From the NCBI GenBank assembly GCA_018065085.1, contig JAGHUA010000030.1, forward strand, positions 1-64,000: a DNA stretch of 64,000 bases, given 5' to 3'. Shown piece after piece: positions 45,540 to 54,430 of this stretch. Within the stretch, counting starts at the first letter, position 1; each line of letters opens with the position of its first letter. Below the pieces are notes generated by a model that had not been told where the DNA came from, did no database searches, and saw only the letters and a list, made by a program, of their open reading frames with translations. Source of the DNA: Candidatus Liminaster caballi (lineage in GTDB: Bacteria; Bacteroidota; Bacteroidia; Bacteroidales; UBA3663). A program made the position numbers and the translations under genes.

Positions 45540-46244
45540 TTACTCTTGTCCGCTGATCACCTGGCAGAACACCTCCTTGATGTCCTCTGTGCCGAACTGC
45601 TGTCCCATCTCCTCGATCGAAGCCGAGAGGCGCACGCCATCATTCTCAAGGAAGATTACGCAGTCGATGAGACCTTCGAGGTCGTCCACCTGATGGGTCG
45701 AGATGACTATGGTGCGGTTCTCGTCGGCCATGCCTGCCACCAGCTTGCGGAACGAGCGCTTTGATGGGATGTCCATGCCGTTGGTAGGCTCGTCCATGAA
45801 GATGTAGGGTGTGTTGCATGCCAGGGTCAGCGAGATCAGGGCCTTCTTCTGCTGTCCGAGCGACAGATGTGTCAGCTTCTGCTGGGTCGGAACGTCAAAT
45901 TCCTTCAGCGCCTCGTCCAGAATCTGCTGGCTGAAGGTAGGGTAGAGCGGACGGGTCACCTTGGCAAGCTCCTCGATGGTCAGATTGAAGATAGCCTCGT
46001 TCTCGGGCACCATGCGGAAGCTCTGCAGGAACTCAGCCTCGCGATGGCGCGGGTCGAGGCCTCCCACCTCATACTCACCCTGTCCGAGCAGGGCACCGGT
46101 CAGCACTTTGAGCAGGGTCGATTTGCCTACGCCGTTCTTGCCAAACAGTCCGTAGATGTGTCCCTTCTCCAACGAAAGGTCTATGCCTTTCAGAATGGGA
46201 TACGATTTGGTGTATCCATAGGTTAGGTTGGTTGTCTTGATCAT
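45540..46244 (-). CDS. ABC transporter ATP-binding protein
   Basis: The 234-residue nucleotide-binding subunit has Walker A GKNGVGKST, Q-loop region VPENEAIF, signature LSLGQQKKA, Walker B YIFMDEPTN and the H-loop ISTHQ. It is the first gene of the three-gene operon with the permease and GntR-type regulator. Confidence 0.94.
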   Translation of the reverse strand: MIKTTNLTYGYTKSYPILKGIDLSLEKGHIYGLFGKNGVGKSTLLKVLTGALLGQGEYEVGGLDPRHREAEFLQSFRMVPENEAIFNLTIEELAKVTRPLYPTFSQQILDEALKEFDVPTQQKLTHLSLGQQKKALISLTLACNTPYIFMDEPTNGMDIPSKRSFRKLVAGMADENRTIVISTHQVDDLEGLIDCVIFLENDGVRLSASIEEMGQQFGTEDIKEVFCQVISGQE

Positions 46245-46291
46245 TTGTTTAATGTTTTATAGTTTTAGTGTATTAGTCAAATAGAACAGTG

Positions 46292-46323
46292 CAAAAGTAT
46301 GGGGATTTCCTGAAACCTCCAAA
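46292..46323 (-). promoter_or_regulatory. Promoter of the ABC/GntR operon
   Basis: On the minus strand TTTG (46320-46323) and TACTTTTG (46292-46299) are separated by 20 bp, 48 bp upstream of the ATPase ATG. An operator for the YtrA-type regulator is expected here, but I cannot point to it. Confidence 0.6.
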
Positions 46324-46390
46324 TATTTGGGCGAAAAGTTGCCGATATTTAAATGTTTTTAACAAAACAGAGAGCCTTTTATTAAAGAAC

Positions 46391-46431
46391 CTAAAAAATA
46401 TTGCCCCCGATTAAACTAAATCGAGGGCAAT
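46391..46431 (-). terminator. Terminator-like hairpin facing the minus strand
   Basis: ATTGCCCCCGATT (46400-46412) pairs with AATCGAGGGCAAT (46419-46431) with one mismatch. On the minus strand it is followed by ATATTTTTTAGG, a proper terminator end, yet no minus-strand gene lies upstream. On the plus strand it would sit in the leader of the gene at 46464. Confidence 0.55.
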
Positions 46432-46463
46432 GAATCCTATTATTCGGAAATAAATAACAAAAG

Positions 46464-49400
46464 ATGGAATACATAATCAGATCTGTAAAGGAAGGTGCAG
46501 CACGCATGTTCGTGTTGCTCTTTGTCGTTCTTATTGGAAATGTGTGTCTGGCCCAGCCTCGTTTCAAGATTGACGCCAGCGGCACAATCGTTGACAGCAA
46601 AACCCAGGAGCCGCTCTATGCCGCAACGGTCAAGGTGACAAGTGCCGATGGCGGCACGGGAACCTTCGGCATCACCGACACGCTTGGCGTCTTTACGTTC
46701 ACCGTCGAGCGTCCGGGCAAATATACCCTCGAACTGAGTTTCGTCGGCTATAAGCCGCTGACCAAGGAAGTGGGAATCTTCCCGGGTCGAGGCGCAAAGC
46801 TCGGCACGTTCAAGATGGAGGAGGATCCGACCTACCTGCGCGAAGTGGAGACCGTGGCCCGCAATCAGCGCGTCAAGCAGGTGGGCGACACAATAGTCTA
46901 TAACGCGGACGCGTATAAGGTGCAGGACGGAGCAACGGCCGAGGACCTTGTGGCCAAGATGCCGGGCATCGAGGTGACCAACGAGGGCGTGAAGGCTCAG
47001 GGCGAGACCGTGGAGAAGATCACGGTCGATGGCAAGGCGTTCTTCGAGAACGACCCGAAGCTTGCGCTGCGCACACTGCCTGCCGAGGTCGTTCAGAGTG
47101 TCTCGGTGTTCGATAAGAAGTCCGATCAGGCAGAGTTCACGGGTTTCGATGACGGCAACACGGTCAAGGCCATGGATCTGACCACCAAGTCGTACCGCCG
47201 CAATGGTGTGTTCGGCAGGGTCTATGGTTCGATAGGCGACAACTTCGACCTCGACCACCTCTATTGGAATGCCGGTTTCAACCTCAACAGCTTCAACGGC
47301 ACGCGCCGCATCTCGGTGCTGGGCATGACCAACAACGTCAATCAGCAGGACTTCACCTTCGACGACCTGATGCAGTCGGGCGGCATGGGCGGCGGACGTC
47401 CCGGTCGAGGCGGCGGTCCGATGGCCTTCCGTACGGGCGGTCAGGCTGGCGTGAGCCGAGCCAATGCCTTCGGTCTTAACTTCAACGACTCCTACCTCGA
47501 CGACAAACTTGAGGTGCAGGGTTCATACTTCTTTAATAATACGCGCACGTATTACGAGAACGAGAGCCAGCAGGACTTTATTAACACCCCGCGTTCGAGC
47601 CTCAGCCAGAGCCAGCGCCTGAGCCACAACTACTCTCACCGCCTGGACATGCGCATCACCTATAAGCCCAACGACAACAACGAGCTTATGTTCCGCCCGT
47701 CGCTCAACCTCCAGAAGAGCGACCGCAACGGTTGGAGCACACAATACACCTGGCGTTCGCCTCTCGACAGCATCCTTGCCATGTCACTCCTTCAGCGTCA
47801 GGACGTTACGCTGATGCAGAACTTCACCAACAGCTCATCGCGCAGCGACAACACATCGTGGAATGCCGGCGGCTCGCTCGTCTGGCGACATAAGTTCGCC
47901 AAGCAGGGCCGTACGCTCTCTTCCGAGGTGCAGGGACGCATCTCCGGCTCGGAGAGTGAGACCAACGACATCCGCCTCGGCAAGACCCTGCCATTGGCCG
48001 AAACCTATCAGAACTCCCTTTCCGATCAGGACAACTACAGCCTTGGCGGAAACCTCCAATACACCGAACCTCTGGGCGAAAGGCAACAGCTCTCGGTGCG
48101 CTATAACGTCAACTACAACCAGTCGGACAACGACCGTCAGGTGGGTTTCGCCAAAGACTATAATGAGGCCGAGGGCGCGACCTTCGAACAGCTCATGCAC
48201 GCCTGGCACACACGCCTCGATTCGGTCGATGCAGCCAACTCCTCGCAGTACATCTCACGCAACCTGCGTCATGGCGGTGAACTGGCCTACCGTCTCCACA
48301 CCGAGACGGTCAACCTCACCGCAGGCCTTAACCTTGAGGCATCGATCCTCGATGGCGAGCAGAAATACATCTTCTGGGATGCCTCCGCGATGAAGGCTCC
48401 ACGTCCTGACTACACCACCTCCAAGACCTTCTTCTCAGCCCTGCCCAACGTGCGTTTCGAGTGGAAGCCAAAGAAGGGCTCGTCGGTCAATATCGACTAT
48501 CGCGCACGTGCCCAGGCTCCGAGCATCGGCAACCTCCAGCAGTCGGTCAATACCGCCAACGAGCTTAGCTACTCGACCGGTAACAAGGATCTCGACGAGA
48601 GCATCTCGCACAACGTCAGCGTGCGCTACATCTATTCCAACATGGAGATGGCCACCAACTTCATGGTGTTCGGCAATTTCGGCCTGACCCAACACTCCAT
48701 TGGCAACCAGTATATTACCAACAATTCCGACGCCTCGATGCCTCTGAGCGGCCTGGGTTGGGTGTCGTCGCTCAGCGAAAAGGATCGCCAGCAGTACGAA
48801 AACCTTGAGCTGCGTCCGGGTGCGCGCTTCACACGTCCTGTCAACATGGAAGGCTCGCGTTCGGCAATGCTCGGCATGGTCTATGGCTTCCCGTTCGATC
48901 CTCTCTATTCCAATGTCAACATCTCGCTGTTCGGCAACTATAGCGTCTCGCCCTCACAGCAGCTCTTCTATAGCAATGCCGCCGACCTCACCGACGTGCT
49001 GAAGCTCGACACCAAGGTGCGCAACCTCTCGCTGTCGCCAAACATCAGCATCACGAGCAACATCTCGCAGGATCTCGACTTCACCGTGCGCTATGCGCCT
49101 ACGTTCCAGAAGGTTGTGGACACCGACAACGAGGCCAACAACTACGAGTATTTCAACCAGACCGCTTCCGCCAAGCTCAACTGGACCTTCTGGAAGAACT
49201 TCACCACCGAGCAGAGTGTCGATTACAGCTACTTTGGCGGCAAGTCGATGCCGACGGCCGAGAGCGAGTGGATATGGAACATGTCGTTCGGCAAGAAGTT
49301 CCTCAAGCAGAACAAGGCCGAGCTCAAACTCCAGATCTACGACGTGCTCAACACCCGCAAGGGCTTCTCGCGCTCCGTGGGCGACACCAGCATCACCCAG

Positions 49401-49535
49401 AGCTACACCAACTACATGCCACGCTATTTCATGCTGACCTTCAGCTATAAGATTGCCAACTACAAGGGCTCCAGCCAGATGAAGGAACGCTCAGGCGGCA
49501 TGCGCGGCGGCTTCGGCGGGCCGATGATGTTCTGA
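46464..49535 (+). CDS. TonB-dependent receptor-like outer membrane protein
   Basis: The 1023-residue product has a signal peptide (ARMFVLLFVVLIGNVCLAQ) and an N-terminal carboxypeptidase-regulatory-like domain (SGTIVDSKTQEPLYAATVKV). A plug-like region (GDTIVYNADAYKVQDGATAEDLVAKMPGIEV) and a long barrel follow; a Gly/Arg-rich loop is GGGRPGRGGG near residue 310. It resembles the non-SusC group of Bacteroidetes TonB-dependent receptors and lacks the SusC GYG hallmark. No SusD follows directly. ATG 46506 is a possible alternative start just before the hydrophobic core. The substrate is unknown. Confidence 0.88.
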   Translation: MEYIIRSVKEGAARMFVLLFVVLIGNVCLAQPRFKIDASGTIVDSKTQEPLYAATVKVTSADGGTGTFGITDTLGVFTFTVERPGKYTLELSFVGYKPLTKEVGIFPGRGAKLGTFKMEEDPTYLREVETVARNQRVKQVGDTIVYNADAYKVQDGATAEDLVAKMPGIEVTNEGVKAQGETVEKITVDGKAFFENDPKLALRTLPAEVVQSVSVFDKKSDQAEFTGFDDGNTVKAMDLTTKSYRRNGVFGRVYGSIGDNFDLDHLYWNAGFNLNSFNGTRRISVLGMTNNVNQQDFTFDDLMQSGGMGGGRPGRGGGPMAFRTGGQAGVSRANAFGLNFNDSYLDDKLEVQGSYFFNNTRTYYENESQQDFINTPRSSLSQSQRLSHNYSHRLDMRITYKPNDNNELMFRPSLNLQKSDRNGWSTQYTWRSPLDSILAMSLLQRQDVTLMQNFTNSSSRSDNTSWNAGGSLVWRHKFAKQGRTLSSEVQGRISGSESETNDIRLGKTLPLAETYQNSLSDQDNYSLGGNLQYTEPLGERQQLSVRYNVNYNQSDNDRQVGFAKDYNEAEGATFEQLMHAWHTRLDSVDAANSSQYISRNLRHGGELAYRLHTETVNLTAGLNLEASILDGEQKYIFWDASAMKAPRPDYTTSKTFFSALPNVRFEWKPKKGSSVNIDYRARAQAPSIGNLQQSVNTANELSYSTGNKDLDESISHNVSVRYIYSNMEMATNFMVFGNFGLTQHSIGNQYITNNSDASMPLSGLGWVSSLSEKDRQQYENLELRPGARFTRPVNMEGSRSAMLGMVYGFPFDPLYSNVNISLFGNYSVSPSQQLFYSNAADLTDVLKLDTKVRNLSLSPNISITSNISQDLDFTVRYAPTFQKVVDTDNEANNYEYFNQTASAKLNWTFWKNFTTEQSVDYSYFGGKSMPTAESEWIWNMSFGKKFLKQNKAELKLQIYDVLNTRKGFSRSVGDTSITQSYTNYMPRYFMLTFSYKIANYKGSSQMKERSGGMRGGFGGPMMF

Positions 49536-49550
49536 CGTGTGTGTAGAGTG

Positions 49551-49787
49551 TAAGGAAGATAAAGAAGATAAGGAAGATAAGGAAGATGAAAGGAGTTAAA
49601 GAAGATAAGGAAGATAAAGAAGATGAAAGGAGTTAAAGAAGATAAAGAAGATAAAGAAGATAAAGACGATACCACCGCCTGTCGAAGCAAATACATTCGT
49701 CCTTAACTCCCTTAACTTCCTTAACTCCCTTAACTCCTTTAACTCCTCTAACTCCTCTAACTCCTCTAACTCCTTTAACTCCTCTAA
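49551..49787. repeat. Purine-rich then pyrimidine-rich 9-bp repeats
   Basis: 49551-49670 is a run of AAGAAGATA/AAGGAAGATA units with two AAAGGAGTTAAAG inserts. 49700-49787 is a run of TTAACTCC(C/T)C units, whose complement is close to the GGAGTTAA inserts. A transcript across the gap between the receptor and GH5 genes could fold into a long imperfect stem. It does not encode a plausible protein. Confidence 0.7.
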
Positions 49788-49803
49788 CAAAAATAAAAAT
49801 CTC

Positions 49804-50961
49804 ATGAGAAAACCAAACAGAATCGCAGCATGGATGCTCTGCACCATCGCTGTCGTGGGCATGATGCTCTGCACATCATGCAAGAAGAGTGAACAGACAG
49901 ATGGCCAGGCCAACGGCTTCGTCATCAAGCGTGGCACGAACCTCAGCCACTGGCTCTCGCAGAGCCGTGTGCGCGGAGAGGAGCGTCGCAACCACATCCA
50001 GGAAGACGATTTCGCACGCCTTGCCGAACTCGGTTTCGACCACGTGCGCATCCCTATCGACGAAGAGCAGTTCTGGGATGAGGACGGCAACAAGCTGTCC
50101 GAGGCTTGGGAGCTGCTTCTCAACGGCCTCGACCTCGCCCGCAAGTACAACATCCGCGCCATCGTCGATCTGCACGTCATCCGTGCACACAATTTCAATG
50201 CCGTCAACGAGGGCGAGGTCAACACCCTCTTCACCAGCGAGGAGGCTCAGCAGGGACTCATCAACCTGTGGTACCAGCTCTCAGACGTGCTCAAGGACTA
50301 CAGCACCGACTGGGTGGCCTACGAGTTTATGAACGAGCCCGTGGCCGACGAGCATGAGCAGTGGAACCAGCTTGTCGCAAAGGTGCATAAGGCTCTGCGC
50401 GAACGTGAGCCTAACCGCACGCTCGTCATCGGTTCAAACCGCTGGCAGGGTCATGAGACCATGAAGTATCTGCGTGTGCCAGAGGGCGATAAGAACATCA
50501 TCCTCAGCTTCCACTACTACAACCCGATGCTCCTTACCCACTATGGCGCTCCTTGGACTCCTGTCGGCCGCTATCAGGGCAATGTCAACTATCCTGGCGT
50601 ACTCGTGTCGGCCGAGGATTTCGCTGCCGTGCCTGATGACCTCAAGCCGGAGATCGAGCAATACACCACCACAGAGTGGACACGCGACCTTATCTACAGC
50701 CAGATGAAGGACGCCATCGAGGTGGCTGCCAAGTACGACCTCCAGCTCTTCTGCGGCGAGTGGGGTGTCTATGAGCCGGTCGATCGTGAGCTTGCCTACG
50801 CCTGGACAAAGGACGTTCTCTCGGTTTTCGACGAGTTCAACGTCGCATGGACCACATGGTGCTACGATGCCGACTTCGGCTTCTGGGATCAGAATGCCCA
50901 CGACTATAAGGACAAGCCTCTCGCCGACATCCTGATGTCTGCCAAGGCTGTCAGTGAGTGA
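49804..50961 (+). CDS. Glycoside hydrolase family 5 lipoprotein
   Basis: The 385-residue protein has a lipoprotein signal (MLCTSC, Cys25) and a GH5 TIM barrel. It contains GTNLSHWLSQ, FDHVRIPID, the acid/base Glu in YEFMNEPV, SFHYYNPM and the nucleophile Glu in LFCGEWGVY. Family members are endo-glucanases, mannanases and related beta-glycanases; the exact specificity cannot be told. It is probably cell-surface or periplasmic. It lies between the TonB-type receptor and the AraC-type protein and may form a loose second glycan locus with the orphan SusD. Confidence 0.92.
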   Translation: MRKPNRIAAWMLCTIAVVGMMLCTSCKKSEQTDGQANGFVIKRGTNLSHWLSQSRVRGEERRNHIQEDDFARLAELGFDHVRIPIDEEQFWDEDGNKLSEAWELLLNGLDLARKYNIRAIVDLHVIRAHNFNAVNEGEVNTLFTSEEAQQGLINLWYQLSDVLKDYSTDWVAYEFMNEPVADEHEQWNQLVAKVHKALREREPNRTLVIGSNRWQGHETMKYLRVPEGDKNIILSFHYYNPMLLTHYGAPWTPVGRYQGNVNYPGVLVSAEDFAAVPDDLKPEIEQYTTTEWTRDLIYSQMKDAIEVAAKYDLQLFCGEWGVYEPVDRELAYAWTKDVLSVFDEFNVAWTTWCYDADFGFWDQNAHDYKDKPLADILMSAKAVSE

Positions 50962-50997
50962 TTCGCACAGCTTTGATAACAGTCAAAAAACAGTTCC

Positions 50998-51240
50998 AGT
51001 CACTTGACGGCGACGTCAAGTGACTATGGACTTTTCTCAGTCACTGCAGCGCGCCGTTGAGTGACTGCGAAACTATTTTAGTCACTCCAGCGCGCCGTAG
51101 AGTGACTGCGAAACTATTTTAGTCACTCCAGTGCGCCGTGGAGTGACTGCGAAACTATTTTAGTCACCCGAGTGCGCCGTAGAGTGACTGCGAAACTTTT
51201 TCGGTCACCCGAGTGCGCCGTAGAGTGACTATAGCATCTT
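50998..51240. repeat. 41-bp hairpin tandem repeat, six units (array 3)
   Basis: Units start at 50998, 51039, 51080, 51121, 51162 and 51203, an exact 41-bp period. Each opens with an inverted repeat AGTCACT...AGTGACT (the first unit is extended to an 11-bp perfect stem, AGTCACTTGAC/GTCAAGTGACT) followed by the linker GCGAAACTATTTT or GCGAAACTTTTTC. The stem sequence differs from arrays 1 and 2, but unit length, layout and linker match them. It occupies most of the gap between the GH5 and AraC-type genes and ends 28 bp before the latter. Confidence 0.92.
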
Positions 51241-51268
51241 GTTTCAACAATTCCTAAAACAGTAATGT

Positions 51269-51742
51269 ATGTACAAATCTCATCTTACGCTCGATGATAT
51301 TTATGTAAGTCCGCTGAGGCCTCTCGGCAACGGACTCTATGAAGTGATGAACGATGCAGACTTGCTCGCCGTGCCATCTCCCAAGACACAATGTCTGTTG
51401 ATGGACGAGCTTGCCAGAGCCTTGATGCGCTCACGCCGTTTCCGCGTTGATGAGGTGTCTCGTCTGGTTGGTGTTCCTTCCAAGAAACTCTCTGTCTGTA
51501 TTTCCGTGATGTTCGGCTGCAACTTGAACGAACTTATAGAGGCTTACCAGCAGCGTCTGTTGCTCGAACTTGTTCGTTGCACCAATCTCTCGCCCGAGGA
51601 TGTTGCCCGTCGTGCAGGTTATCGTAGTGAGAAAAGCATGTACAACCATTTCACCCGCTGCGTGAATGACACCTTCTTCGCCTATCGTGAACGCCATCAA
51701 CGCCGCGTCCGCACTGTCGATGACAGGTTCGAGTTGGTGTGA
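51269..51742 (+). CDS. AraC-type helix-turn-helix protein, DNA-binding domain only
   Basis: The 157-residue protein carries an AraC/XylS-type double helix-turn-helix in residues about 55-145 (FRVDEVSRLVGVPSKKLSVCI and LSPEDVARRAGYRSEKSMYNHF). The first 50 residues are too short for a ligand-binding or sensor domain. It may regulate the neighbouring GH5 or SusD genes. The ATG at 51269 directly follows the hairpin array. Confidence 0.82.
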   Translation: MYKSHLTLDDIYVSPLRPLGNGLYEVMNDADLLAVPSPKTQCLLMDELARALMRSRRFRVDEVSRLVGVPSKKLSVCISVMFGCNLNELIEAYQQRLLLELVRCTNLSPEDVARRAGYRSEKSMYNHFTRCVNDTFFAYRERHQRRVRTVDDRFELV

Positions 51743-51826
51743 TTGAGTTTTTTTCATTGTCTGTTGTAATTTCTGCCGAAAAAAGTGGAAAATAAATACA
51801 GTGAATGCATTTCGCTGCGAGAAAAC

Positions 51827-51857
51827 TTGCAGGAATAAAAGATAATTCATACCTTTG
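51827..51857 (+). promoter_or_regulatory. Promoter of the secreted protein / SusD operon
   Basis: CTTG (TTG at 51827-51829) and TACCTTTG (51850-51857) are separated by 20 bp. The leader that follows (51855-51905) contains three tandem copies of a GCACA-A/G-GAAAA-CTTT unit of about 18 bp. Confidence 0.6.
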
Positions 51858-51923
51858 CACACAGAAAAAACTTTTTTGCACAGGAAAACTTTCGCACAAA
51901 GAAAACACTCAATTTTATAAACT

Positions 51924-52352
51924 ATGAAGAAATACTTACTTTTATTCATGCTGATGGCGATCACCGTAGCGGGCTTCGCCATTGAGAAGAAGATGTATGA
52001 GCTGGAGCTGAATCTGAAAGACGGTTCCGCCATCACCTTCCTGCTCGACGAGAAGGTCACCATGACCTTCGGAGATAAGACTGTTGTGTTCACACGCGCC
52101 AACTTCACGGCCGAGTATGACCTGGAGAGCATCGAGAGCATCAATCAGAATGAGGTGGAGGATGAAAGCGCGCTGGAACGTGTGTCGGCCGCCAAGACTC
52201 CGGGCGACATCGTGATCTGCACGCTGGACGGCAGCGAGGTGCGCCGCATCAAGGCTGACGGTCAGCAGGCTACCTACCTGCTCGGTGACCTCGCCCCAGG
52301 TGCATACGTGATCAGCAACGGAGTGTCAACCTATAAAATCATGAAGCGATGA
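51924..52352 (+). CDS. Small secreted protein of unknown function
   Basis: The 142-residue product has a signal peptide (MKKYLLLFMLMAITVAGFA). A beta-rich middle with a charged strand pattern (YELELNLKDGSAITFLLDEKVTMTF) follows, and the last 65 residues end in APGAYVISNGVSTYKIMKR, which loosely resembles a type IX secretion C-terminal domain. I recognise no enzyme family. Its stop overlaps the start of the following susD-like gene (ATGA), so the two are translationally coupled and probably work together. Confidence 0.7.
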   Translation: MKKYLLLFMLMAITVAGFAIEKKMYELELNLKDGSAITFLLDEKVTMTFGDKTVVFTRANFTAEYDLESIESINQNEVEDESALERVSAAKTPGDIVICTLDGSEVRRIKADGQQATYLLGDLAPGAYVISNGVSTYKIMKR

Positions 52353-54358
52353 AAAAGCAGATACTTTTGACCGCAGGTGCTCTGGCTTGCACCGCTGTAA
52401 TGGCTCATATCGTGGTGGATGTTCACTACACCACGCAGTATGATTATTCTTATGTGTCGACTTTCTATCTCGATGATATCAGCTCGATCGAACTCTTCAG
52501 CAATTACGATGGCGGGGAGGAGCAGTATAAAGGCCAGAGCGGTATCCGCATCAACGGCAATGACTTTTTCAGTTCGGAGATCGACAGTGTCGTATGGCAT
52601 GACTATATCGATCCGGGCTTGGGCGATTTCTCTTGCTCACTGACCACTGCCGACGAGGTGCAGGCTCAGATGAACCAGCTCTATCGCTCGATGAACGCCT
52701 ATTCTGATATGTACAACGGCAATTGGGGCTTCTATAACCGTCTGACCAACTCACATCCTACGCTCGACACACAGGCCACCGGATGGGACGCTGACTTCCG
52801 CAAACAGAGTTATGACATGAATAATGCCGATTTGAACGATTTATGGAGCGCATGCTATCGCGGCGTATTCCGCTGCAACATGACCATCCAGGCGCTTGCA
52901 TCGACCTCTGCTGTCAGTTGGGATACGGCCAAGGTGCTGATTGCCGAGGCTCGCACCATACGCGGTTTTTTCTATATCCAGCTTGCCTCGACATTCGGAC
53001 GTGTGCCTGTCTTCACCATTGGCGAGGATCACGCTTCTGCCGGTACGAACCGCGTGTGTCCTGGCAGCTATGCCGAGATGTGGGATTATATCATCGAGGA
53101 CTTCATCCTGGCGTCTGAGGTGCTCGACTGGACTCCGCGTCAGACTGCACGTTCGCTCGGCAACAATGGTACGATGAACAAGGGTATTGCCCTCACTTAT
53201 CTTGGTGATGCCTACATGTGGAAGGCCTACCGATGCCCTGAGCTGGCCAGTGAATGCTATAAGCGTGCAGCTGATGCCCTCGGCCAGGTGATCAACGACG
53301 GCCCATACCGCCTGAATGACTCGTTCACAACGCTCTGGGATGCTATCCCTCGCGGCGCTGACTATCTCTTCAACCCCGAGGCTATCTATGTGCAGATTCT
53401 GGAGGATACATCCAACTGGAGCGAGGATGTGCCGTCGCTCTTCGCCAAATTCTATGCAGCTCCTCCATCGAATGGCGGATGGGGTGCGCTCTTCCTGTCG
53501 TGGGAGTGGTATTCGGCCTACGAGAAGGGCGACAAGCGTCGCGATGCTTCGTGCGTAACGTCGTACGTGCCTGCTGAGCAGATGGCTGCCTTCGGCCTTG
53601 AGCGTTCACAGGTAACCTATGGCGTGAACCCTTATCTGAAGGAGCCTCTTGATGATGGATACTTTATCGATGAGGTTAGTCATTTCAAGTATGGCTCGGG
53701 CGAGATTGCTCCTGCCATCTGGTCTATGAAGCTTTGGCGCAACGCAAGCGCCAATAATGGATGGTCAAGCAGTTTCTTCTGCGCTACAAATATCTATTGG
53801 AAGCGCCTCCCGAATGTGATGCTCGACTATGCTGAGTGTCTGTTCAACCTGGGCGACGAGAGCAAGGCCTGGGAAATCATCAACCAGCTGCGCAACCGTG
53901 CCTTCGGTAACCTTGAGGTGGGCAAGGAGCAGGAGATCGCTGATAAGTACCTGCCTGAGATCAACCGCATCTTCGCGGCTGACTGGTATGGCTTCCAGCA
54001 TGACTCATACCCAATGCCTCTCAACCAAGAGACAGTGGCGGTGCCGGATGCCGAGACCTATTACACTGCGCTGAAGGAACAGAAGCATTTCGACTCGCCT
54101 GTATGGAAGGTGGCTGTCAACGAGGAGCGTCGCAAGGAGTTCAACTCTGAATGGTGCCTGCGTCCTGACATGGAGCGTTCGGGCTACCTGGAGGATCACA
54201 TCGAGCATAACTATCCAAGGGCATACAATAATTCTATTGACAAGGACTACCCTTGGACAGATCGCACCTTCATTTTCGATCGCAATAAACTGCTCTTCCC
54301 AATCCCAATCATGGAGCTGCGCCGCAATGACTATTGCCTGCAGAATCCTGGATACTAA
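52349..54358 (+). CDS. SusD/RagB-like protein without adjacent SusC
   Basis: The 669-residue protein has an N-terminal signal (MKKQILLTAGALAC, possible lipid Cys14). An extra domain of about 90 residues ends in SSEIDSVVWHDY, and the SusD fold follows: VLIAEARTIRGFFYIQLASTFGRVPVF, KGIALTYLGDAYMWKAY, MLDYAECLFNLGDESKAWEIINQLRNRA and a C-terminal LFPIPIMELRRNDYCLQNPGY. It is about 100 residues longer than usual SusD. No SusC gene is adjacent on either side; its start overlaps the small secreted protein gene by four bases. It may pair with a receptor elsewhere or with the product of 46464. Confidence 0.88.
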   Translation: MKKQILLTAGALACTAVMAHIVVDVHYTTQYDYSYVSTFYLDDISSIELFSNYDGGEEQYKGQSGIRINGNDFFSSEIDSVVWHDYIDPGLGDFSCSLTTADEVQAQMNQLYRSMNAYSDMYNGNWGFYNRLTNSHPTLDTQATGWDADFRKQSYDMNNADLNDLWSACYRGVFRCNMTIQALASTSAVSWDTAKVLIAEARTIRGFFYIQLASTFGRVPVFTIGEDHASAGTNRVCPGSYAEMWDYIIEDFILASEVLDWTPRQTARSLGNNGTMNKGIALTYLGDAYMWKAYRCPELASECYKRAADALGQVINDGPYRLNDSFTTLWDAIPRGADYLFNPEAIYVQILEDTSNWSEDVPSLFAKFYAAPPSNGGWGALFLSWEWYSAYEKGDKRRDASCVTSYVPAEQMAAFGLERSQVTYGVNPYLKEPLDDGYFIDEVSHFKYGSGEIAPAIWSMKLWRNASANNGWSSSFFCATNIYWKRLPNVMLDYAECLFNLGDESKAWEIINQLRNRAFGNLEVGKEQEIADKYLPEINRIFAADWYGFQHDSYPMPLNQETVAVPDAETYYTALKEQKHFDSPVWKVAVNEERRKEFNSEWCLRPDMERSGYLEDHIEHNYPRAYNNSIDKDYPWTDRTFIFDRNKLLFPIPIMELRRNDYCLQNPGY

Positions 54359-54430
54359 TTCCTTTCTGTTGTACAATACTTTTGAACTATTAATATTCGA
54401 AAGGATACTAATTCGAAAATGCAGAATAAT

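Noticed and set aside
49460-49803. Hydrophobic or Ser-rich ORFs across the purine/pyrimidine tract
   Set aside because: They arise from short tandem repeats and have no gene-like composition or start.
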